A stretch of DNA of 64,000 nucleotides from Carya illinoinensis (GCF_018687715.1 NC_056758.1:21048501-21112500), one strand, 5' to 3'. Counted from the stretch's first letter, positions 1 to 12,057 are shown. Notes: a model not told the origin generated them from the letters alone. Made by a program: numbers and translations.

Positions 1-3000
1 GGAAATGGTGTAAATGGCATTAGCTAGAGGCCTACTTGTCGCAATGCACAAGAAAGAGAACTTAGGTCGGATTGGCGGTGATTTCAGCATTATTCACATG
101 GCTTTTCTTTTATTGACAGGTTTTGGCTCCAGCCTAGGCTTCTAATTCAGTCTTAGAATGATGAGAAAGAACAAAGAAAGTAATAAGGTCCGCATAAAAA
201 AGGTGACAAAGAACTAAAAAGGAAATTAAGCTGAAAACATTGTTGAGAGATTACTAATCTTGTGTAAGTCAATTACTTCCCTTAATTCAACGTTAAAGCT
301 TAACCACAGATAGATGGGGAACCTTAGGGGCGTGTGGCACTTCTTGGACTTGAGGGAAACCAAATGTAGGGTTTATGTCAGTTTCAAATCGAGGAATGGA
401 ACGAAAGACTGGTTTCTTTGTGTAAATTGGTCCACTGCAAGGACTAAACTTGTATGGTAAAGGTTGGGTGTAAACGATGAAATTTTCCTTGTGAGAATGG
501 TCTAAAAGGCTTTGGCTAGGGGCCAACTTGTCGCAACAGGTATGAAGGATCGCGTAGGTGCCGATTGGCGGTGATTCGACCATTATTGACATGGAAGTCT
601 GTGATATCTTAGATAAAGCCTAATCTTCTAATTCAATCTTTGAACGTTGGAAAACGACAAGAAAAGCAATATGATCCGAATGAAAAATACGGTTACAAAG
701 AACCAACAAGGAAATTAAACTCAAAAAGATTGTTGAGAGATGACTAATCTTGTGTAAGTCGATTACATCCTTTGAATCAGGCTAAAAGTTTAACGATGGG
801 TTAGATGCGGAAGCTTAGGGGCATGTAGCACTTCTTGAAGTTGAGGAAACTAATTGTAAGGCTTAGGTTGGCGTGAAATTGAAGAATGAAACAAAAGATG
901 GGTTTCTTGTTGTAAATTCGTCCAATGCCGGAACTGAACTAGCATGGTTGAGGCTGGGTGCAAAGGATAACATTTCCCATGAGGAAAGGGTGTAAATGGC
1001 ATGAGCTAGAGGCCTACCTGTTGCAATGCACAAGAAAGAGAACTTAGGTGGGATTGGCGGTGATTTCAGCATTATTCACATGGCTTTTCTTTTATTTACA
1101 GGTTTTGGATCCAGCCTAAGCTTCTAATTCAATCTTAGAGTTATGCGAAACAACAAAGAAAGTAATAAGGTCCGTATAAAAAAAGTTACAAAGAACTAAA
1201 AAGGAAATTAAGCCGAAAATATTGTTAAGAGATTACTAATCTTGTGTAAGTCAATTACTTCCCTTAATTTGACGTTAAAGCATAACCACGGGTAGATGGG
1301 AACGTTAAGGATGGTGGCACTTCTTGGACTCGAGCAAAACCAAATGTATGGTTTAGGTGGGCTTCAAATCGAGGAATGAAACCACCGACTGGTTTCTTTT
1401 TCTAAATTTGTCCACTGCAGGAACTAAACCTGTATGGTAAAGGTTGGGTGTAAACGATGAAATTTTCCTTGTGAAAATGGTCTAAAAGGCGTTGGCTAGG
1501 GGCCAACTTGTCGCAACAGGTATGAAGGATCGCGTAGGTGCCGATTGGAGGTGATTCGAGCATTATCGACATGGAAGTCCGTGATATCTTAGATGAAGCC
1601 TAATCTTCTAATTCAATATTAGAACGTTGGAAAATGAAAAGAAAAGCAATATGATCTGAATGAAAAAAATGGTTACAAAGAACCATAAAGGAAATTAAAC
1701 TCAAAGGATTGTTGAGAGATGACTAATCTTGTGTAAGTCGATTACATCCTTTGAATCCGGCTAAAAGCTTAACAATGGGGTAGATGGGGAAGCTTAGGGG
1801 CATGTGGCACTTCTTGGAGTTGAGGAAAGTAATTGTAAGGCTTAGGTTGGCTTCAAATTGAAGAATGAAACGAAAGATGTGTTTCTTGTTGTAACTTCGT
1901 CCAATGCCAGAACTGAACTAGTATGGTTGAGGTTGGGTGCAAAGGATGACATTTCCCATGAGGAAATGGTGTAAATGGCATGAGCTAGAGGCCTACTTGT
2001 CGCAATGCACAAGAAAGAGAACTTAGGTCGGATTGGCGGTGATTTCAGCATTATTCACATGGCTTTTCTTTTATTGACAGGTTTTGGCTCCAGCCTAGGC
2101 TTCTAATTCAGTCTTAGAATGATGAGAAAGAACAAAGAAAGTAATAAGGTCCGCATAAAAAAGGTGACAAAGAACTAAAAAGGAAATTAAGCTGAAAACA
2201 TTGTTGAGAGATTACTAATCTTGTGTAAGTCAATTACTTCCCTTAATTCAACGTTAAAGCTTAACCACGGATAGATGGGGAACCTTAGGGGCGTGTGGCA
2301 CTTCTTGGACTTGAGGGAAACCAAATGTAGGGTTTATGTCAGTTTCAAATCGAGGAATGGAACGAAAGACTGGTTTCTTTGTGTAAATTGGTCAACTGCA
2401 AGGACTAAACTTGTATGGTAAAGGTTGGGTGTAAACGATGAAATTTTCCTTGTGAGAATGGTCTAAAAGGCTTTGGCTAGGGGCCAACTTGTCGCAACAG
2501 GTATGAAGGATCGCGTAGGTGCCGATTGGCGGTGATTCGACCATTATTGACATGGAAGTCTGTGATATCTTAGATAAAGCCTAATCTTCTAATTCAATCT
2601 TTGAACGTTGGAAAACGACAAGAAAAGCAATATGATCCGAATGAAAAATACGGTTACAAAGAACCAACAAGGAAATTAAACTCAAAAAGATTGTTGAGAG
2701 ATGACTAATCTTGTGTAAGTCGATTACATCCTTTGAATCAGGCTAAAAGTTTAACGATGGGTTAGATGCGGAAGCTTAGGGGCATGTAGCACTTCTTGAA
2801 GTTGAGGAAACTAATTGTAAGGCTTAGGTTGGCGTGAAATTGAAGAATGAAACAAAAGATGGGTTTCTTGTTGTAAATTCGTCCAATGCCGGAACTGAAC
2901 TAGCATGGTTGAGGCTGGGTGCAAAGGATAACATTTCCCATGAGGAAAGGGTGTAAATGGCATGAGCTAGAGGCCTACCTGTTGCAATGCACAAGAAAGA

Positions 3001-3331
3001 GAACTTAGGTGGGATTGGCGGTGATTTCAGCATTATTCACATGGCTTTTCTTTTATTTACAGGTTTTGGATCCAGCCTAAGCTTCTAATTCAATCTTAGA
3101 GTTATGCGAAACAACAAAGAAAGTAATAAGGTCCGTATAAAAAAAGTTACAAAGAACTAAAAAGGAAATTAAGCCGAAAATATTGTTAAGAGATTACTAA
3201 TCTTGTGTAAGTCAATTACTTCCCTTAATTTGACGTTAAAGCATAACCACGGGTAGATGGGAACGTTAAGGATGGTGGCACTTCTTGGACTCGAGCAAAA
3301 CCAAATGTATGGTTTAGGTGGACTTCAAATC
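1..3331. repeat. ~1961-bp higher-order duplication
   Basis: Bases 1 to about 1370 recur almost unchanged at about 1962-3331, an offset of 1961 bp or four monomers. Only a handful of substitutions are visible, for example CATTAGCTAG versus CATGAGCTAG at the left edge. Similarity falls abruptly after GAGGAATGAAAC, where the first copy continues CACCGACTGG and the second GAAACACTGG. The first copy's continuation instead resembles the sequence near 7110. This mosaic pattern indicates unequal exchange or gene conversion between register-shifted monomers. Confidence 0.8.
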
Positions 3332-5138
3332 GAGGAATGAAACGAAACACTGGTTTCTTTGTGTAAATTGTTCCACTGCAAGAACTAAACTTGTATGATA
3401 AACGTTGGGTGTATACGATGAAATTTTCCTTGTGAAAATGGTCTAAAAGGCTTTCGCTAGGGGCCAACTTGTCGCAACGGGTATAATGGATCGCGTAGGT
3501 GCCGATTGGGGGTGATTCGAGCATTATCGACAAGGAAGTCTGTGATGTCTTAGATAAAGCCTAATCTTCTAACTCAATCTTAGAACGTTGGAAAACGACA
3601 AGAAAAGCGATAGGATCCGAAGGAAAAAAATGGTTACAAAGAACCATAAAGGAAATTAAACTCAAAATATTGTTGAGAGATGACTAATCTTGTGTAAGTC
3701 TATTAAATCCTTTGACTCAGGCTTAAAGCTTAACGATGGGGCGTCAAATTGAAGAATGAAACAAACGATGGGTTTCTTGCTATAAATTCGTCCAATGCCG
3801 GAACTGAACTAGTATGGTTGAGGTTGGGTGCAAAGGATGACAGTTCCCATGAGGAAATGGTGTAAATGGCATGAGCTAGAGGCCTACCTGTCGCAATGCA
3901 CAAGAAAGAGAACTTAGGTCGGATTGGTGGTGATTTCAGCATTATTCACATGGCTTTTCTTTTATTGACAGGTTTTGGATCCAGCCTAAGCTTCTAATTC
4001 AGTCTTAGAGTTATGCGAAACAACAAAGAAAGTAATAAGGTCCGTATAAAAAAGGTCACAAAGAACTAAAAAGGAAATTAAGCCGAGAACATTGTTGAGA
4101 GATTACTAATCTTGTGTAAGTCAATTACTTCCCTTAATTCAACGGTAAAGCATAACCACGGGTAGATGGGAACGCTAAGGATGGTGGCACTTCTTGGACT
4201 CGAGCAAAACCAAATGTATGGTTTAGGTGGACTTCAAATCGATGAATGAAACGAAACACTGGTTTCTTTGCGTAAATTGGTCCACTACAAGAACTAAACT
4301 TGAATGGTACAGCTTGGGTGTAAACGATGAAATATTCCTTGTGAAAATCGTCTAAATGGCTTTGGCTAGGGTCCAACTTGTCGCAACGGGTATGATGGAT
4401 CGCGTAGGTGCCGATTGGTGGTGATTCGAGCCTAAGCTTCATGGAAGTCTGTGATATCTTAGATAAAGCCTAATCTTCTAATTCAATATTAGAACGTTGG
4501 AAAACGACAAGAAAAGCAATATGTTCCGAATGAAAAAAACGGTTACAAAGAACCATAAAGGAAATTAAACTCAAAGTATTGTTGAGAGATGACTAATCTT
4601 GTGTAAGTCGATTACGTCCTTTGAATCAGGCTAAAAGCTTAACGATAGGGTAGATGGGGAAGCTTAGGGGCAAGTGGCACTTCTTGGAGTTGAGGAAAGT
4701 AATTGTAAGGCTTAGGTTGGCTTCAAATTTAAGAATGAAACAAAAGATGTGTTTCTTGCTGTAACTTCGTCCAATGCCGGAACTGAACTAGTATGGTTGA
4801 GGTTGGGTGCAAAGGATGACATTTCCCATGAGGAAATGGTGTAAATGGCATGAGCTAGAGGCCTACTTGTCGCAATGCACAAGAAAGAGAACTTAGGTCG
4901 GATTGGTAGTGATTTCAGCATTATTCACATGGCTTTTCTTTTATTGACAGGTTTTGGATCCAGCCTAGGCTTCTAATTCAGTCTTAGAATGATGAGAAAG
5001 AACAAAGAAAGTAATAAGGTCCGCATAAAAAAGGTTACAAAGAACTAAAAAGCAAATTAAGCCAAAAACATTGTTGAGAGATTACTAATCTTGTGTAAGT
5101 CAATTACCTCCCTTAATTCAATGTTAAAGCTTAACCAC
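2269..5138. repeat. Hexameric higher-order repeat unit 1 (~2870 bp)
   Basis: Six monomers (A-B three times) form a unit that repeats once more at 5139-8006. Monomer-specific variants recur with offsets of 2868-2870 bp. The clearest marker is a B monomer that lost about 75 bp between ACGATGGG and GCGTCAAATT near 3740; the same deletion is found near 6609. The shared deletion explains why the period is 2870 rather than about 2940 bp. Confidence 0.8.
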
Positions 5139-8006
5139 GGATAGATGGGGAAAGTTAGGGGCGGGTGGCACTTCTTGGACTTGAGGGAAACCAAATGTAG
5201 GGTTTATGTCGGTTTCAAATCGAGGAATGGAACGAAAGACTGGTTTCTTTGTGTAAATTGGTCCACTACAAGAACTAAACTTGTATGGTAAAGGTTGGGT
5301 GTAAACGATGAAATTTTCCTTGTGAGAATGGTCTAAAAGGCTTTGGCTAGGGGCCAACTTGTCGCAACAGGTATGAAGGATCGCGTAGGTGCCGATTGGC
5401 GGTGATTCGAGCATTATTGACGTGGATGTCTGTGATATCTTAGATAAAGCCTAATCTTCTAATTCAATCTTAGAACGTTGGAAAACGACAAGAAAAGCAA
5501 TATGATCCGAATGAAAAATACGGTTACAAAGAACCAACAAGGAAATTAAACTCAAAAATATTGTTGATAGATGACTAAATTTGTGTAAGTCAATTACATC
5601 CTTTGAATCAGGCCAAAAGTTTAACGATGGGGTAGATGCGGAAGCTTAGGGGCATGTGGCACTTGTTGAAGTTGAGGAAACTAATTGTAAGGCCTAGGTT
5701 GGCGTCAAATTAAAGAATGAAACAAAAGATGGGTTTCTTGTTGTAAATTCGTCCAATGCCAGAACTAAACTAGCATGGTTGAGGCTGGGTGCAAAGGATG
5801 ACATTTCCCATGAGGAAATTGTGTAAATGGCATGAGCTAGAGGCCTACCTGTCGCAATGCACAAGAAAGAGAACTTAGGTTGGATTGGCGGTGATTTCAG
5901 CATTATTCACATGGCTTTTCTTTTATTGACAGGTTTTGGATCCAGCCTAAGCTTCTAATTCAGTCTTAGAGTTATGTGAAACAACAAAGAAAGTAATAAG
6001 GTCCGTATAAAAAAGGTTACAAAGAACTAACAAGGAAATTAAGCCGAAAACATTGTTGAGAGATTACTAATCTTGTGTAAGTCAATTACTTCCCGTAATT
6101 CAACGTTAAAGCATAACCACGGGTAGATGGGAACGTTAAGGATGGTGGCACTTCTTGGACTTGAGCAAAACCAAATGTATGGTTTAGGTGGACTTCAAAT
6201 CGAGGAATGAACGAAAGACTGGTTTCTTTGTGTAAATTGGTCCACTGCAAGAACTAAACTTGTATGATAAACGTTGGGTGTAAACGTTGAAATTTTCCTT
6301 GTGAAAATGGTCAAAAAGGCTTTGGCTAGGGGCCAACTTGTCGCAACGGGTATGATGGATCGCGTAGGTGCCGATTGGGGGTGATTCGAGCATTATCGAC
6401 GTGGAAGTCTGTGATGTCTTAGATAAAGCCTAATCTTCTAACTCAATCTTAGAACGTTGGAAAACGACAAGAAAAGCAATATGATCCGAATGAAAAAATG
6501 GTTACAAAGAACCATAAAGGAAATTAAACTCAATAAATTGTTGAGAGATGACTAATCTTGTGTAAGTCGATTAAATCCTTTGACTCAGGCTAAAAGCTTC
6601 ACGATGGGGCGTCAAATTGAAGAATGAAACAAACGATGGGTTTCTTGCTGTAAATTCGTCCAATGGTGGAACTGAACTAGTATGGTTGAGGTTGGGTGCA
6701 AAGGATGACAGTTCCCAAGAGGAAATGGTGTAAATGGCATGAGCTAGAGGCCTACCTGTCGCAATGCACAAGAAAGAGAACTTAGGATGGATTGGCGGTG
6801 ATTTCAGCATTATTCACATGGCTGTTCTTTTATTGATAGGTTTTGGATCCAGCCTAAGCTTCTAATTCAGTCTTAGAGTTCTGCGAAACAACAAAGAAAG
6901 TAATAAGGTCCGTATAAAAAAGGTTACAAAGAACTAAAAAGGAAATTAAGCCGAAAACATTGTTGAGAGATTACTAATCTTGTGTAAGTCAATTACTTCC
7001 CTTAATTCAATGTTAAAGCGTAACCACGGGTAGATGGGAACGTTAAGGATGGTGGCACTTCTTGGACTCCAGCAAAACCAAATGTATGGTTTAGTTGGGC
7101 TTCAAATCGAGGAATGAAACCACCGACTGGTTTCTTTTTCTAAATTTGTCCACTGCAAGAACTAAACCTGTATCGTAAAGGTTGGGTGTAAACGATGAAA
7201 TTTTCCTTGTGAAAATGGTCTAAAAGGCGTTGGCTAGGGGCCAACTTGTCGCAACAGGTATGAAGGATCGCGTAGGTGCCGATTGGAGGTGATTCGAGCA
7301 TTATCGACATGGAAGTCTGTGATATCTTAAATAAATCCTAATCTTCTAATTCAATATTAGAACATTGGAAAACGACAAGAAAAGCAATATGATCTGAATG
7401 AAACAAACGGTTATAAAGAACCATAAAGGAAATTAAACTCAAAGGATTGTTGAGAGATGACTAATCTTGTGTAAGTCGATTACATCCTTTGATTCAGGCT
7501 AAAAGCTTAACGATGGGGTAGATGGGGAAGCTTAGGGGCATGTGGCACTTCTTGGAGTTGAGGAAAGTAATTGTAAGGCTTAGGTTGGCTTCAAATTGAA
7601 GAATGAAACGATAGATGTGTTTCTTGTTGTAACTTCGTCCAATGCCGGAACTGAACTAGTATGGTTGAGGTTGGGTGCAAAGGATGACATTTCCCATGAG
7701 GAAATGGTGTAAATGGCATGAGCTAGAGGCCTAGTTGTCGCAATGCACAAGAAAGAGAACTTAGGTCGGATTGGCAGTGATTTCAGCATTATTCACATGG
7801 CTTTTCTTTTATTGACAGGTTTTGGATCCAGCCTAGGCTTCTAATTCAGTCTTAGAATGATGAGAAAGAACAAAGAAAGTAATAAGGTCCGCATAAAAAA
7901 GGTCACAAAGAACTAAAAAGGAAATTAAGCCGAAAACATTGTTGAGAGATTACTAATCTTGTGTAAGTCAATTACTTACCTTAATTCAATGTTAAAGCTT
8001 AACCAC
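5139..8006. repeat. Hexameric higher-order repeat unit 2 (~2868 bp)
   Basis: Second copy of the six-monomer unit, carrying the same internal B-monomer deletion (junction near 6609) and the same order of monomer variants as the preceding unit. A third A monomer of the same subtype starts at 8007, but beyond it the array drifts to another subfamily without the deletion, so the hexamer ends here or is replaced by exchange. Confidence 0.78.
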
Positions 8007-10845
8007 GGATAGATGGGGAACCTTAGGGGCGTGTGGCACTTCTTGGACTTGAGGGAAACCAAATATAGGGTTTATGTCGGTTTCAAATCGAGGAATGGAA
8101 CGAAAGACTGGTTTCTTTGTGTAAATTGGTCCACTGCAAGAACTAAACCTGTATGGTAAAGGTTGGGTGTAAACGATGAAATTTTCCTTGTGAAAATGGT
8201 CTAAAAGGCTTTGGCTAGGGGCCAACTTGTCGCAACAGGTATGAAGGATCGCGTAGGTGCCGATTGGGGGTGATTCGAGCATTATCGACATGGAAGTCTG
8301 TGATGTCTTAGATAAAGCCTAATCTTGTAATTCAATTTTAGAACGTTGGAAAAGGACAAGAAAAGCAATATGATCCGAATGAAAAATACGGGTACAATGA
8401 ACCAACAAGGAAATTAAACTCAAAACATTGTTGAGAGATGACTAATCTTGTGTAAGGCGATTACATCCTTTGAATCCGGGTGAAAGCTTAACGATGGGGT
8501 AGATGGGGAAGCTAAGGGGCATGTGGCACTTCTTGAAGTTGAGGAAACTAATTGTTAGGCTTAGGTTGGCGTCAAATTGAAGAATGAAACAAAAGATGGT
8601 TTTCTTGTTGTAACTTCGTCCAACGATGGAACTGAACTAGTATCGTTGAGGTTGGGTGCAAAGGATGACATTTCCCATGAGCAAATAGTGTAAATGGCAT
8701 GAGCTAGAGGCCTACTTGTTGCAATGCACAAGAAAGAGAACTTAGGTCGGATTGGCAGTCATTTCAGCATTATTCATATGGCTTTTCTTGTATTGACAGG
8801 TTTTGGATCCAGCCTAAGCTTCTAATTCAGTCTTAGAGTTATGCGAAACAACAAAGAAAGTAATAAGGTCCGTATAAAAAAGGTTACAAAGAAGAAAGAA
8901 GGAAATTAAGCCGAAAACATTGTTGAGAGATTACTAATCTTGTGTAAGTCAATTACTTTCCTTAATTCAACGTTAAAGCATAACCACGGGTAGATGGGAA
9001 CGTTAGGGATGGTGGCACTTCTTGGACTCGAGGGAAACCAAATGAATGGTTTATGTGGGCTTCAAATCGAGGAATGAAACGAAAGAATGGTTTTTTTTTT
9101 GTAAATTGGTCCACTGCAAGAACTAAACTTGTATGGTAAAGCTTGGGTGTCAAAGATGAAATTTTCCTTGTGAGAATGGTCTAAAAGGCTTTGGCTACGG
9201 GCCAACTTGTCGCAACGGGTATGAAGGATCGCGTAGGCGCCGATTGGCGGTGATTCGAGCTTTACCGACATGGAAGTCTTTCATGTCTTAGATAAAGCCT
9301 AATCTTCTAATTCAATCTCAGAACGTTGGAAAATGACATGAAAAGCAATATGATCCGAATGAAAAATACGGTTACAAAGAACCAACAAGGAAATTAAACT
9401 CAAAACATTGTTGAGAGATGACTAATCTTGTGTAAGTCGATTACATCCTTTGAATCAGGCTGAAAGCTTAACGATGGGGTAGATGGGGAAGCTTAGGGGC
9501 ATGTGGCACTTCCTGAAGTTGAGGAAACTAATTGTAAGGCTTAGGTTAGCTTCAAATTGAAGAATGAAAGAAAAGATGGGTTTCTTATTGTAACTTCGTC
9601 CAATGCCGGAACTGAACTAGTATGGTTGAGGTTGGGTGCAAAGGATGACATTTCCCATGAGGAAATGGTGTAAATGCCATGAGCTAGAGGCCTACTTGTC
9701 GCAATGCACAAGAAAGAGAATTTAGGTCGGATTGGCAGTCATTTCAGCATTATTCACATGGCTTTTCTTTTATTGACAGGTTTTGGATCCAGCCTAAGCT
9801 TCTAATTCAGTCTTAGTGTTATGCGAAACAACAAAGAAAGTAATAAGGTCCGTATAAAAGAAGTTACAAAGAACTGAAAAGGAAATTAAGCCGAAAATAT
9901 TGTTGAGAGATTACTAATCTTGTGTAAGTCAGTTACTTCCCTTAATTTGACGTTAAAGTATATCCACGGGTAGATGGGAACGTTAAGGATGGTGGCACTT
10001 CTTGGACTCGAGCAAAACCAAATGTATGGTTTAGGTGGACTTCAAATCGAGGAATGAAACGAAAGACTGGTTTCCTTGTGTAAATTGGTCCGCTGCAAGA
10101 ACTAAACTTCTATGGTAAAGGTTGGGTGTAAACGCTGAAATTTTCCTTGTGAAAATGGTCGAAAAGGCTTTGGCTAGGGGCCAACTTGTCGTAACGGGTA
10201 TGAAGGATTGCGTAGGTGCCGATTGGCGGTGATTCGAGCTTGATCGACATGGAAGTCTTTCATGTCTTAGATAAAGCCTAATCTTCTAATTCAATCTTTG
10301 CCTAGTGTTGTTATCTCTTTGTTGCAGGGATATGAGGTCATGATTCCTAGCGGTGTGTTTAGTGGATTGCCACCTATTAGAGAGATAGAGCAATACATTG
10401 ATCTTGTGCCAGGTGTGACAATCCCTAACCGACCTTTATTTGAAGAGCATAAGTCCTTGACGCACTTGAAGGGACAGGTTAAGTTGGATAGAATGCATGC
10501 CAAGTGGGTTCAATTGATTGAGACCTTTCCTCATGTAATTCAGTACACATATGGTAAGAGAAATCTTCTATTTGAAGCATTGTCAAGAAGGTATGTCCTT
10601 GTCTTCATTTTGGATGCAAAGTTATTGAGATTTCAATATGATAAGAACTTGTTTGTTAATGATGATGGCTTGGCTAGTGTGTATGAAGTACGTAAGAAAG
10701 CATCGTTTTCTCAATTATATAGACAAGATTGGTACTTGCTTAGAGAGAAAAGACTTTGTGTGCCTACTAGTCCTATGCGTGAGTTGCTTGTGCATGGATG
10801 TGGTCTGTTGAGAAATTTTGATATAAAGAGGACTTTAGACGTCTT

Positions 10846-11169
10846 GCATGACCATTGGTGGGAGTACTACTTGCCATTCATTAAGTTTGCATATAGTTGG
10901 AGTGGTCACTTTGGTATAAAGAATATTTTAGGCATAATGCATGAATATTGGTGGGAGTATTGTTTCCCATTCATTAAGTTTGCATATAGTTGGAGTGGTC
11001 ACTTTGATGTAAAGAAGAGTTTACGTGTATTACATGAAAACTTTTGGGAGTATGGTTTGCCATTCATTGAGATCGCATATAATTGGAATGGTCATTTTGG
11101 TGTAAGGAAGACTTTAAATGTGTTTCATGAACGTTTGTGGGAGTATGATTTTCCAATTATTGAATTGTT
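10846..11169 (+). repeat. 93-bp in-frame tandem repeat, copy 1
   Basis: Units start at 10846, 10939 and 11032, exactly 93 bp apart, followed by a 45-bp partial unit at 11125-11169. Each unit encodes about 31 residues. It fuses an integrase zinc-finger-like helix (GHFGVKK.L.VLHE) to a piece from after the integrase catalytic core (WEY..PFIKFAY). The ancestral deletion joining these two pieces must have preceded the amplification, because the join is inside every unit. Confidence 0.9.
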
Positions 11170-11476
11170 ACATGAACGTTTGAGAGAGTATCATTTGTCA
11201 TTTATAGAGTTTGCATATAATAGGATCATGCATAACGCTACTTCATATTGTCCTTTTGAAATTATTTATGGTTTTAATCCATTTATTTCTTTTGATTTAA
11301 TGCATTTACCTGTTGATGACAGAAGTAGCTTGGATGGACATTTCCAAATTCTTGATGAAGTTAATGATACTTCATATCTAGTGGATCTTCCAGGTAAGTA
11401 TCATGTGTTTGCTATTTTCAATGTTACTGATGTTTTTCCCTTTGATCCAGGTGGAGATTCGAGATCGAATCCTTTT

Positions 11477-11490
11477 GAGGAGAGGGGGAA
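11477..11490 (+). other. Polypurine tract of copy 1
   Basis: GAGGAGAGGGGGAA lies directly against the LTR start TGATGGGCCC. A purine run abutting a TG is the expected plus-strand priming site of an LTR retrotransposon. The same tract precedes the LTRs at 15122 and 21069. Confidence 0.85.
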
Positions 11491-12055
11491 TGATGGGCCC
11501 CAAGGCGGACCAAGTCTTAAGGATCAATTACAAGATTAAGAGCCACGAAGATCAAGAGAGCAATGCAAGAATTGGTGCAATCCAATTGGGATCAAGCTAG
11601 CAAGAGCCCAACACTCATGACGGGCTTGAAAGAAGGAGAACCAATTTTGTTCCACTTGATCCAAGCTATAGAAGACACGACTTGGGCCTATTGTCTACTT
11701 AAACCAATTGTTTACTTAGAGTTTTTGGGGATTGTCTATTTAAACCAATTGTAACCTCATTTGAGAGGCAGACTATATGGAATTGTGATTGAGAGTTGAG
11801 TGATCTCCTCTTGTTCTTCTTGAACTTCTGAACTTATCAAGGGTAAATCAAAACCTTTGTGGCGTTCTTCCTTTGTAATCTAGGTTCTTGAGACGAGTTC
11901 TTCAATGGGTCTAGATTTTGATATAATCTAGGTTCTTTGAACGGGTTCTCATCGGGTCTAGATTCTCCATCCATATACCTGAGTTTGGCTTTCTTGGGGT
12001 TCTTTTTCCAGTATTGTTGTTGGGTCTCAAAGCAAGTCTATTGGGGTTCACATCT
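11491..12055 (+). mobile_element. LTR A, internally deleted (565 bp), shared by two copies
   Basis: This LTR starts TGATGGGCCC after a polypurine tract and ends TTCACATCT, against CATCA in its sister; TGATG/CATCA are the terminal inverted repeats. It is about 238 bp shorter than LTR B: after GGCCTATTGT it jumps to a short TCTACTTAAACCAA filler resembling sequence about 40 bp downstream, and resumes at TTGTTTACTTAG. The loss removes the 5' U3 and the palindrome seen in the other LTRs. A TATA-like TATTTAAA remains at 11737-11744. It acts as the 3' LTR of the truncated upstream copy and the 5' LTR of the downstream copy. Confidence 0.88.
11737..11744 (+). promoter_or_regulatory. Candidate TATA box in LTR A
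   Basis: TATTTAAA in a T-rich context. The equivalent positions of LTR B (15606-15613), LTR C (19925-19932) and, with one change, LTR D (21545-21552) carry the same motif, which supports a core promoter role. No transcription start is known. Confidence 0.5.
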
Positions 12056-12057
12056 TT

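Larger units (their letters stand above)
1..10297. repeat. Satellite array block 1, A-B dimers (~980 bp)
   Basis: This block is an uninterrupted head-to-tail satellite. Two related ~490-bp monomers alternate. A carries GGCACTTCTTGGACTTGAG and AATTGGTCCACTGCAAGAAC. B carries GGCACTTCTTGAAGTTGAG, TTCGTCCAATGCCGGAAC and a BamHI site in TTTTGGATCCAGCC. An example dimer is A at 5139-5630 and B at 5631-6121. Both types share the conserved stretch around GACTAATCTTGTGTAAGTC. Short open frames of 60-100 codons recur on the minus strand in every copy, but they are by-products of the repeat and are not annotated as genes. The array enters from the left window edge and ends at a retroelement junction at 10297/10298. 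Confidence 0.95.
10298..11539 (+). pseudogene. Truncated gypsy-type polyprotein remnant (copy 1)
   Basis: Open frame of 413 codons with no true start: position 10298 is TTG, inside the frame of the fuller copy downstream, so the 5' part is missing. In order it encodes a pre-RT remnant (GLPPIREIEQYIDLVPG), a direct jump to the RNase H end (HAKWVQLIETFPHVIQY, then EALSRRY), a broken integrase zinc-binding region, a 31-residue tandem repeat, an integrase tail (NPFISFD) and a GPY/F-like remnant ending VDLPGKYHVF. RT and integrase catalytic residues are absent. The frame runs through the polypurine tract and stops 49 bases into the LTR. It is almost identical to 13930-15120 but lacks that copy's terminal frameshift. 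The left junction with satellite shares AATCTT, suggesting microhomology joining. Confidence 0.88.

Noticed and set aside
863..1072. Recurrent 69- to 121-codon minus-strand frames (MLKSPPI..., MSIMLESPPI...) in almost every monomer
   Set aside because: They recur with the satellite, change length with single indels, are often broken, and have no start context, intron signal or recognisable domain. Similarity between copies is explained by repeat homogenisation.
1..10297. Regular repeat-spacer appearance that might suggest a CRISPR array
   Set aside because: Units are ~490 bp with no short repeat/unique spacer alternation, and the context is a plant nuclear genome.
10846..11169. 31-residue repeat as a PPR or TPR gene
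   Set aside because: Length is similar, but the residues come clearly from integrase ([15 protein letters not shown]) and lack PPR/TPR signature positions.
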